The position numbers were made by a program, and so were the translations under genes. DNA of 11,522 nt from Candidatus Melainabacteria bacterium (GTDB lineage: Bacteria > Cyanobacteriota > Vampirovibrionia > Obscuribacterales > Obscuribacteraceae), in NCBI GenBank assembly GCA_003175915.1, contig PSRH01000194.1, forward strand, positions 1 to 11,522. The letters are read 5' to 3'. Every line of letters starts with the position of its first letter. The stretch's first letter is position 1. This document shows positions 1 to 6,345 of this stretch, one piece after another. The notes under the pieces are model-generated. The model was not told where the DNA came from, made no database searches, and was given only the letters and a program-made list of their open reading frames with translations.

Positions 1-90
1 GTCAGACAACTAGCCATGACGCCGATATACCATGCCAAAGGGGTTATGCCGCCGCGACCGAGCAACCAAATGGATCTCGACCTCGAATAA
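1..90 (+). CDS. Possible C-terminus of an unidentified protein, cut by the window edge
   Basis: Reading frame 1 is open from the first base to a TAA stop at 88-90, giving 29 residues that end in DLDLE. It would be the tail of a gene entering from the left. I recognise no family. Its stop lies directly against the stop of the minus-strand reductase gene (TAA at 88-90, TTA at 91-93), a plausible convergent arrangement. However, 29 open codons are common by chance, and another minus-strand frame over the same bases is also open and reads as a hydrophobic peptide. Whether either is real needs the flanking sequence. Confidence 0.3.
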   Translation, partial: VRQLAMTPIYHAKGVMPPRPSNQMDLDLE

Positions 91-1092
91 TTAGCCGACC
101 TTGTTGTTATGGGAGGCACTGGCTTTGCCCAGGTAATAAGGCGCTGTTCTCCTCACCGTTTCCTCAAAGGGCGTTGGCTGAAATCCCAGCTCGGCCCGGG
201 CTTTATCCGCACTGAAGAAAATGTCGTGCTGACTCAACCAGGCAGCCTGACGCGTCAAAGGCGGATTAATGCCCATCGATGGCATGAAATCTTCAGCCAA
301 TGTTCCCAGGGCAACTAATACGGCTCCCGGTATCTTGAATAAGGGTGGTCGGGCACCGCTCAATTTAGCGAAGATATTGGCCGCTTCTTTGAAGGACAGA
401 TTACTGCTCACCAAAGCATAACGTTGTCCGAACCGTCCTTTGCTCAGACAACTAATATATGCATCGACAACATCATGAATATCGGAGAAGGTGACGCCCC
501 CAGGCGGCACGCCAATGAGGGAGCCTTTCGACATAGCGGCGAAGATGGCATGGTGGTGCGGATGAGTATCACCTTCACCAAATATGATACCAGGGTTCAA
601 AAGTATCACATTCAAACCGTTGCTGTAGAATTTCATCACTTCTTCTTCAGCTTCGTGCTTGGTATCACAGTATGCCAGGCCCAGGCCGCTCAGATTGTAT
701 TCAATCTCCTCGTCGCCAATCTCGCCCTTGCGCGGCAGTCCAAGAGCTGCCACCGAGCTGGTGTGGACCACCCTGGACACCTTTTCTTTCAAGCAGGCTT
801 GCATGACGTGGCGCGTACCTAAAACATTGACCGCATACTGCCTGGGTAAATCCTTTTTTCTGTAAGAAACCAATCCAGCCAGATGGAAAACCATTTCGCA
901 GCCTTCAACCGCCTGAGCCACTTGCTCAGGATTGGTGACATCGCCTCTGGCATGCTCGACACCTAGCTTGGCTAAAGCTATTGGAGCGGCGCTCGCCCTG
1001 CCAAAGGTTCTCACGTTGTGACCAAGCTCAATGAGACGCGGCACCAAATTCTGGCCGATAAATCCGCTTGCCCCAGTAACCAAGGTTTTCAC
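91..1092 (-). CDS. Extended SDR, NAD(P)-dependent epimerase/dehydratase (DFR/HpnA-like)
   Basis: A 333-residue oxidoreductase or epimerase, probably cytosolic. The N-terminal Rossmann nucleotide motif is TGASGFIG (G7, G10, G13). Arg32 follows the second beta strand, which in this family often goes with NADP(H). The catalytic signature is complete: Ser112/Ser113 in HTSS and Tyr141-x3-Lys145. The stretch HTSSVAALGLP and the overall length resemble dihydroflavonol-4-reductase-like and hopanoid-associated (HpnA-like) reductases, but the substrate cannot be told. The start is GTG, supported by GAGG five bases upstream; no nearby ATG keeps the Rossmann strand intact. It is the last gene of the seven-gene operon, 36 nt after the NDUFA9-like SDR. 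The two SDRs are clearly diverged from each other, so this is not a recent duplication. A hopanoid role is possible but unsupported, since no squalene or hopene genes are in view. Confidence 0.9.
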   Translation of the reverse strand: MKTLVTGASGFIGQNLVPRLIELGHNVRTFGRASAAPIALAKLGVEHARGDVTNPEQVAQAVEGCEMVFHLAGLVSYRKKDLPRQYAVNVLGTRHVMQACLKEKVSRVVHTSSVAALGLPRKGEIGDEEIEYNLSGLGLAYCDTKHEAEEEVMKFYSNGLNVILLNPGIIFGEGDTHPHHHAIFAAMSKGSLIGVPPGGVTFSDIHDVVDAYISCLSKGRFGQRYALVSSNLSFKEAANIFAKLSGARPPLFKIPGAVLVALGTLAEDFMPSMGINPPLTRQAAWLSQHDIFFSADKARAELGFQPTPFEETVRRTAPYYLGKASASHNNKVG

Positions 1093-1128
1093 AACCGCCT
1101 CGCGATCTCAATTCTGGCTCTGGCTACC

Positions 1129-2127
1129 CTAAACTTTTTCAAGCAAAGCGGCCTGATCGCCCACGGTCCTAGTATAGGACCTAAGGGCCTCAGAAACGCT
1201 CAAAGGTTCGATGCCAAGTTTGCTTGTCAGATCGTTTGTCCCACAAATGTTGTCAACCATTGAAATTCGTATCTGATCCTGGCTCACTACTGGAACTTCC
1301 TGGGCAATCTCGGCTACGAATGCAACTAAATGGGCAAGCGGAATCGGCACATCTATAAACTTTCTTTGTAAGCCGAGCCCATTCATTATCTCCTGCACGA
1401 ATTCTCTCATCGTCAGGACTTGCCCTCCCCCCAGTTCCAGGACAGGGGCTCGAGCAAAAGCGTCAGCCCTATAGGTAAGAAGGCACTTGGCAATAGCCGC
1501 CACCAGATCGCCTATAAATAACGGTTGAATTCTATTGCCGCCGCCGCCAATTAAGGGCACACGCGCTTTTTTTACAATCAGCTCGCGAAAGCGACGGACC
1601 AACTTGCTGTCTCTAAGTCCGAACGTTCTACCAATCAACAAGGACGGTCTTACGATAATGCAGTTTAAGCCGCTTCTTTTCAATTCCTCTTCGGCCAGCC
1701 ACTTAGTCCGATGATATTCGCTCAAAGCATCCTGCTTAGTACCAAGCGCTGTAACCATGACAACTTTGGCTACGGCCGCTTCCCGGCAAAGTTGAGCAAA
1801 TTTCCTGGTTTGTTCGACGTGAAGAGTGCTTAGACTTTCGCCTTTTCGAGGAGCAATGCTGCCGATCAGATGAACAGCCTGGCGCACTCCGGCGAAAGCC
1901 TTCTTGAGAAGTTCGCCGTCGTCCTGCAAGAGATCGGCTGAGACGATTTCAGCCTGACAGGACTTGAGCATAGCCAAATCGCTTGAATTGGCTCCCCGAC
2001 GGGTCAGGCAACGCACAGCCAAGCCTTGCCGCGTCAGGTAATCAGTTAAGTGACTGCCCACATAGCCAGTTGCACCATCAATAAGCGTCAGGCCGGGCTG
2101 CCTCTCCGTCTCATTTTGCTCAGACAT
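1129..2127 (-). CDS. Atypical SDR, complex I NDUFA9-like NAD(P)-binding protein
   Basis: A 332-residue Rossmann protein of the atypical SDR group related to the NDUFA9 subunit and other NAD(P)H-binding epimerase-like proteins. The nucleotide motif is DGATGYVGSHL (G18, G21, G24), followed by Arg43/Arg44 after strand 2. Tyr138-x3-Lys142 is present, but the usual catalytic Ser region reads VTALGT, without the Ser pair seen in its two operon neighbours. Such members can act as reductases, quinone-linked proteins or nucleotide-binding scaffolds. Its ATG overlaps the stop of the upstream Mpo1-like gene by 8 nt (ATGTCTGA), which implies translational coupling. Having three different SDRs in one operon suggests successive redox or epimerisation steps. 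No nuo genes are nearby, so a respiratory complex I role is unlikely. The exact reaction is unknown. Confidence 0.85.
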   Translation of the reverse strand: MSEQNETERQPGLTLIDGATGYVGSHLTDYLTRQGLAVRCLTRRGANSSDLAMLKSCQAEIVSADLLQDDGELLKKAFAGVRQAVHLIGSIAPRKGESLSTLHVEQTRKFAQLCREAAVAKVVMVTALGTKQDALSEYHRTKWLAEEELKRSGLNCIIVRPSLLIGRTFGLRDSKLVRRFRELIVKKARVPLIGGGGNRIQPLFIGDLVAAIAKCLLTYRADAFARAPVLELGGGQVLTMREFVQEIMNGLGLQRKFIDVPIPLAHLVAFVAEIAQEVPVVSQDQIRISMVDNICGTNDLTSKLGIEPLSVSEALRSYTRTVGDQAALLEKV

Positions 2128-2389
2128 TATTGCCCGCTTGTTTTTTCAAATTGCGCAAGATGCTTTTGATCAAAGTTACTTCCCCGACCTCGTTTCCCTG
2201 GGCCTTATGTCCGAGATATTGCAAAAAGTAGCCGAAAACAATCAAACTGAAAGCCAGAAAGAATTTTCCGATAAAGAGGTAGTAGACGCCGGCGAAAGCG
2301 GCAGGCACACCAACGATATGGAGCACAGCATTGACCGGATGAGCGTGCCTTTGCATGTAGTCAACGACGAATTCCTTGGCATTCATCAT
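2120..2389 (-). CDS. Mpo1-like (DUF962/YGL010w) small membrane protein, possible 2-hydroxy-fatty-acid dioxygenase
   Basis: An 89-residue protein matching the Mpo1/DUF962 pattern: His17-Pro-x-Asn20 and His24 followed by Gly27-x-Pro29, then two hydrophobic segments at about 22-40 and 43-59, then Gln57-x2-Gly60-His61 and Glu67. In yeast, Mpo1 is an Fe(II)-dependent dioxygenase of fatty-acid alpha-oxidation that converts a 2-hydroxy acid to the acid one carbon shorter; conserved His residues bind iron. Bacterial members are mostly uncharacterised, so the activity here is inferred. At 89 residues it is shorter than the yeast protein but keeps the visible His positions. It begins with two ATGs (2387-2389 and 2384-2386), and AGAGG lies upstream inside the end of the preceding SDR gene, 8 nt away. 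Its 3' end overlaps the next SDR by 8 nt, so it is embedded in the operon and not an insertion. Confidence 0.8.
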   Translation of the reverse strand: MMNAKEFVVDYMQRHAHPVNAVLHIVGVPAAFAGVYYLFIGKFFLAFSLIVFGYFLQYLGHKAQGNEVGEVTLIKSILRNLKKQAGNNV

Positions 2390-2397
2390 TTTCTCTG

Positions 2398-3456
2398 TTA
2401 CCTCTTCGTCGAACTCAAGGGCCTGTTTTGGCTGACTTCCTGGTCAGCCGCTTTAAAGGAAGCCAGTGTGCTTGCCATGCCTTCGGCAAAGGGAATCCGG
2501 TCGACATAATTCAACTCATTTACAGCTTTGGCTATGGAAAATCCCTGGTTGACTCCGGCCAGCCTGAAGGCAGCCCGCGAATAACGGGCCAAGGCTCGTT
2601 GTTTATCAGGCGGCAGAATCGGTGCAACCGAAGAGAGCAATTCGCAAAATGTTCTGGCAACGAAACCAGGCACAACCCGTTTAACTCTCGGCAGATTAAG
2701 CCCATCTGCAATAGCGTCGAACAACTGCTTTTTACTGACGATCTCACCATCGGTCAAATTGAAGACCTGCCCGTAAGCTTTGACATTCATCAAAGCAGCC
2801 TCGATCGCCCGGTTGAGATTTTCCACATAGATAACGTTCGTCTCTTTTGTGCCGCCGTCGATCAATGCTGCTTTGCCGGAAGCAATTGAGTTAATCAGCC
2901 TGGGCATCCAGGCATGTTCACGCGGCCCATAGATAAATCCAGGTCTAAGCGCCGTCACAGCAATCCCACCATGACCAGCTTCGGCCATGACTAACGATTC
3001 CGCTTCTACTTTCGAATCAGCATAGGCTTCCCCACACTTTCGCAAAGCGGCCTGTTCGGTAACATCGTATTGATCGTTTTGCCCGGTAATCACGGAAAGA
3101 CTGCTTATATAAATGAATTGTTTTACGGCCTCCGCTTTGGCGGCGGTAAGGCAATTGCGCGTGCCTTCGACATTTATTTCAAAAATAGTCCGGCGTGAAC
3201 CGTATGGATCAACAACACCGGCAGCATGCACGACAACATCCGCGCCTTTAAACCCCTGCTTGAGGAGGGCCGGATCGGAAACATTTGCTTCCACTACCTG
3301 GACTTTAAGGGAGCGAAAGCGATTTAGCAATGCTTCCGACTTGACCGACGAGCGCACGACGGCGACAACTTGATAGTCTTTCGCCGCCAGGTATTCAACC
3401 AGGTGGCTGCCGACAAGCCCAGAAGCTCCAGTAACGGCAATACGCAAGTCTTTCAT
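2398..3456 (-). CDS. Extended SDR of the 3-beta-hydroxysteroid dehydrogenase/OleD-like type
   Basis: A 352-residue NAD(P)-dependent oxidoreductase. The Rossmann motif is TGASGLVG (G10, G13, G16), with Arg35 after strand 2. Ser118/Ser119 in YISS and Tyr145-x3-Lys149 give the full SDR active site. The segment RPGFIYGPRE and the C-terminal VFNLTDGEIVSKK region resemble 3-beta-HSD family members that oxidise or reduce a secondary alcohol or ketone on sterols or 2-alkyl-3-oxo acids (OleD). It starts at ATG, 16 nt after the GH3 stop; a purine-rich AAGGA overlaps that stop but lies about 13 nt away, so the ribosome site is not ideal and coupling to GH3 translation is likely. The C-terminal 60 residues contain an amphipathic or hydrophobic stretch (FVARTFCELLSSVAPILPP). 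No OleA thiolase is in view, so olefin synthesis is not supported. Confidence 0.88.
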   Translation of the reverse strand: MKDLRIAVTGASGLVGSHLVEYLAAKDYQVVAVVRSSVKSEALLNRFRSLKVQVVEANVSDPALLKQGFKGADVVVHAAGVVDPYGSRRTIFEINVEGTRNCLTAAKAEAVKQFIYISSLSVITGQNDQYDVTEQAALRKCGEAYADSKVEAESLVMAEAGHGGIAVTALRPGFIYGPREHAWMPRLINSIASGKAALIDGGTKETNVIYVENLNRAIEAALMNVKAYGQVFNLTDGEIVSKKQLFDAIADGLNLPRVKRVVPGFVARTFCELLSSVAPILPPDKQRALARYSRAAFRLAGVNQGFSIAKAVNELNYVDRIPFAEGMASTLASFKAADQEVSQNRPLSSTKR

Positions 3457-3472
3457 TTAAACGAGCAGTTCC

Positions 3473-5143
3473 TTATCCCTCAACCCCGAGTAAAGCTAGC
3501 TGACCGGAGAACATTTGCGAAGTACTGAGCAAAGGTATTTTAACCTGAGCTTCGGGGGCACCTTCCAATACGCGTTGCTGGCGCAGACGCGTGTAAGTAC
3601 CGGGAGGTAGAATTCTCAAGCTGGGCATACCGAGACGGCGGCTCGATCGCTTGTCTTCGTATTCCGGATTCTGCATGCGCAGGCTGTGGTCGAACAAGCG
3701 AATGAATTCATCCTGCACCGACTGAGGAAGTGCCGAATTCAGCTCAGCAAAGCAGACATAGTGAGGCGGCATGCCCAGCGCCACCTCTGCGGTGAAATGA
3801 CTGATCGCTAAGAGGTTCAGTTGACGCGCCACTTGCTTAATCGCTGTAAGCACCTGCTCTTCCGTAATCTTCTCGCCGGTAATTGAGCTTATGCCCAGCC
3901 CCTTGCGGACGAAGGCGATGATCGGTGTCTTGTTTTCGAAACCGACTACTTCAATCAGGTCGTTGATGTTGTAGCGATAGAGACCGGCCGAGGTCGTGAA
4001 GAATATGTAGTAGCGCCGCCCGAGGCTCAACTCATCAGCCGTCAGAAACCGCGGTTCACGGTCATCCATGCCTGCCTCTTCCACAAACTCGAAGAAATGG
4101 CTGTTGACGGCGAGCACTCCCCCAGCTCCTTGATCGCCCAGCGGGATAGAGCCCCGCCCTTCGCTGGCCATATAGCCAAAATCGCGCACTGGCACCGGTC
4201 CGTAATGATCCGACAATTTGTCTAGATAAAAGGACATGGGCCCGCCCTTCCAGCAAGAAAGCACGCTCAAGTTGGGCCAAACAGTTTTCGGACTGAGGAC
4301 TCCCTCTTGATTGAGCAGCTTCTCCAGTTGCCTGGCTTTCTCCCGATTGGCACCCAAAAAGGAACTGAATGCCGCAGCCAGGTAACGCGGCGGTGCATAT
4401 CTGCTCTTCACCGTACCGTCGAATATGTCGGAGACCAGGTCGCTGGCATGTTCGCCCAGTTGAGCAGAAAGAAGCAGCAGGCTGGACGGGTTGCAGGCCA
4501 GCACGGCCGTAACGTTCTGGGCAAGAGCAGTGCGAAGAACCAGATAATATTTCACATCCACGTCTTTGATTTTGCACATCTCGTATGGAATGGCGAAATG
4601 GCGACGAATGATCGGCGATTGCCTGCGATTGAGCAGTCCGGAAACGGCACCATAAGGCAAGCCGCAAGGCGCTCTCCCTTCCTCATCGTTGCTGGTCAGA
4701 ATCAGAAATCGTCCGAAAGCAGCCTGGTAGTTGTCCTGAATTAGATGATAGTTGTGGATCTGGAAGGCGTGCGTGTAGTCGCGTAAATGGGTTTCCGTAA
4801 TCGGAATAAATTTAGGCTTGGCTGTAGTACCACTGGTAGTGGCAAACATGAAGGGTTCTTCAGCGGTAAGTTGATTCTGCTGTCCTTGCAGCAAGGCATC
4901 TATGTACGGCTGCAAATCTTCATATTGACAGGGCGGTACGTATTGGCGAAAATCAGCTATTGATTTAATCTTATGAAAGTTGTGCGCTTTACCGAAGGCG
5001 GTGTTTTGATTGGCTGAGACGATGCTCAAAAGTTTTTCCGTCTGACTCTGAAGCGGCTGCCGGCAAGCCCGCCGGAAGCGCCTGACGTGCGTAGCGCGCC
5101 GCCACATTTGTCCTAAGAAAATATCTGCGTTGGAGAAAGACAT
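3473..5143 (-). CDS. GH3-family acyl-adenylate/acyl-acid amido synthetase-like enzyme
   Basis: A 556-residue member of the GH3 (auxin-responsive promoter) adenylating family, which activates a carboxylic acid with ATP and in characterised plant members joins it to an amino acid. Visible motifs are TTSGTT at 102-107 (phosphate loop), GYMASEG at 323-329 (equivalent of the plant YxxSE element), YRYNINDLIEVVGF from 389 (equivalent of YRxGD-V-x-GF), GEK at 423-425, and a C-terminal QVKIP at 533-537. The length is normal for the family and nothing is truncated. The frame can be opened at a GTG two codons earlier, but ATG at 5141-5143 is chosen: it forms TGATG with the upstream stop and has GAGGT five to six bases before it. 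The acid and amino acid are unknown. A link with the coupled enolase-superfamily enzyme is expected; for instance one enzyme could make or modify an N-acyl amino acid handled by the other. Confidence 0.92.
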   Translation of the reverse strand: MSFSNADIFLGQMWRRATHVRRFRRACRQPLQSQTEKLLSIVSANQNTAFGKAHNFHKIKSIADFRQYVPPCQYEDLQPYIDALLQGQQNQLTAEEPFMFATTSGTTAKPKFIPITETHLRDYTHAFQIHNYHLIQDNYQAAFGRFLILTSNDEEGRAPCGLPYGAVSGLLNRRQSPIIRRHFAIPYEMCKIKDVDVKYYLVLRTALAQNVTAVLACNPSSLLLLSAQLGEHASDLVSDIFDGTVKSRYAPPRYLAAAFSSFLGANREKARQLEKLLNQEGVLSPKTVWPNLSVLSCWKGGPMSFYLDKLSDHYGPVPVRDFGYMASEGRGSIPLGDQGAGGVLAVNSHFFEFVEEAGMDDREPRFLTADELSLGRRYYIFFTTSAGLYRYNINDLIEVVGFENKTPIIAFVRKGLGISSITGEKITEEQVLTAIKQVARQLNLLAISHFTAEVALGMPPHYVCFAELNSALPQSVQDEFIRLFDHSLRMQNPEYEDKRSSRRLGMPSLRILPPGTYTRLRQQRVLEGAPEAQVKIPLLSTSQMFSGQLALLGVEG

Positions 5144-6345
5144 CAACACCTCATCAAAGCATTGGGCGAAGTATTCCTGAGTTTTGCCGTTTCATGATTT
5201 CTGACCAGGCTGCTCAGATTTTTAGGAGGAACTGTTAGGTTAAGACCAGGAGCTAAAATGGGCTTGCCCACCCCTCCCATGCCTGCCGTAAAGTCTTCCC
5301 TAGTCAAATCTTGCTTGAGTAAAAAGCGATTGGCCGAACCCTCGCAATTCTCGAAGGGTCCCTGAGCCTGGACAAATGCTCGACCGGCGGCGCTCAAAAT
5401 GCCGCTTTCTCCGACCTGCGCTCCCAGGTGATTGGCAATCCCGGCCCGGCGGGCGATTTCAGCAATCTCGCGCGCCGCCAGAAAGCCGCCTACCTTAGAC
5501 AGGCGAATGTTGAAGCCGCTGCAGATCTTTTCAGAGGCTAAGGTTTGGGCCTGACTGATTGTACAGAGGGCCTCGTCAGCAACAATTTGCTCGGGCAAAG
5601 AGGCGGTCAGTCTGGCCATGCCTTCCAGGTCTTGGGCCGGCACCGGCTGCTCAATGGAAGCGACGTTGAAACGCCGGGTTTGCTCTGCAAAACGCAGGGT
5701 TTGCTCGACATTCCAGGCAGCATTAGCATCAACGCGTAAAATTATCTTCTTGCCGAGAATCGCTCGAGCTTGCTTGACTCGCTCGATATCGTTTTCTAAG
5801 TCTGTCCCTACTTTGATCTTCACCGTCTTATAGCCGTAAAGTCGGTATAGTGCAAGAGCCAGCGGCAGTAGTCGATTGTTCACGAAAGGTAGCACGCCAC
5901 CATATACAACACCAGCCTCTTGACCCTGGTCATCCTTTCGCCCCAACCACTTGGCCAAATTGAGGGAATTTGCCCGGGCAACAGCGTCCAATACCGCCAG
6001 TTCAAGAGCACACCAGGACGCCCCTAGAGGGCGCTCGTCTAAAGCTAGATCGTAAAACTCAGATTCAAGCAAACGCACAATCTCTTGGGCATCAGAAAAC
6101 TTCTGATTGATTAAACGCGGAGCATAGTCCATTTTCAACCGCGTCATCGACGTTTCCAGCGTCTCGCCTGTGACGTAATCGCGCGGCACGCTTTCACCCC
6201 AGCCCTCAACATCGCCTTTCTCCTCAACCTCCACCACTGCCCTGGCCACGACGTTATCAGAAAAATTACGGCTCGCCAGACTATGTTTGAAAGCAAATCT
6301 GAAAGGCAGTCTTACTGCGTAAAACTCGAGCGACTTGACTCTCAT
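5143..6345 (-). CDS. Enolase-superfamily enzyme, muconate lactonizing/dipeptide epimerase/OSBS-like subgroup
   Basis: A 400-residue enzyme that would abstract a proton alpha to a carboxylate using Mg2+. All catalytic residues of the MLE subgroup can be placed: Lys176-x-Lys178, metal ligands Asp206, Glu232 (IEQP) and Asp257 (ADEA), and the opposite-face Lys284 (RLSKVGG). The N-terminal capping domain begins typically (MRVKSLEFYAVRLPF). The C-terminal barrel end has GESG at 312-315 and CEGSANRF, and I do not see the Asp-x-Asp motif that binds the ammonium group in Ala-Glu-type dipeptide epimerases. It may therefore be an N-acyl amino acid racemase, a cycloisomerase, an o-succinylbenzoate synthase-like dehydratase or something new. 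No other menaquinone genes are present. The longer frame from GTG at 6375 lacks a ribosome site, so ATG at 6345 is chosen; it overlaps the hydrolase stop as ATGA. Confidence 0.9.
   Translation of the reverse strand: MRVKSLEFYAVRLPFRFAFKHSLASRNFSDNVVARAVVEVEEKGDVEGWGESVPRDYVTGETLETSMTRLKMDYAPRLINQKFSDAQEIVRLLESEFYDLALDERPLGASWCALELAVLDAVARANSLNLAKWLGRKDDQGQEAGVVYGGVLPFVNNRLLPLALALYRLYGYKTVKIKVGTDLENDIERVKQARAILGKKIILRVDANAAWNVEQTLRFAEQTRRFNVASIEQPVPAQDLEGMARLTASLPEQIVADEALCTISQAQTLASEKICSGFNIRLSKVGGFLAAREIAEIARRAGIANHLGAQVGESGILSAAGRAFVQAQGPFENCEGSANRFLLKQDLTREDFTAGMGGVGKPILAPGLNLTVPPKNLSSLVRNHETAKLRNTSPNALMRC

Noticed and set aside
1129..2127. Respiratory complex I subunit
   Set aside because: NDUFA9 resemblance is at the fold level; no nuo genes surround it and it is coupled to an Mpo1-like gene.
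4062..4667. 201-codon minus-strand frame inside the GH3 gene
   Set aside because: It is a shadow of the GH3 coding sequence, which has all family motifs in its own frame.
5143..6345. Menaquinone o-succinylbenzoate synthase (menC)
   Set aside because: The family fits, but no other men genes are nearby and the operon partners do not belong to that pathway, so the symbol is not assigned.
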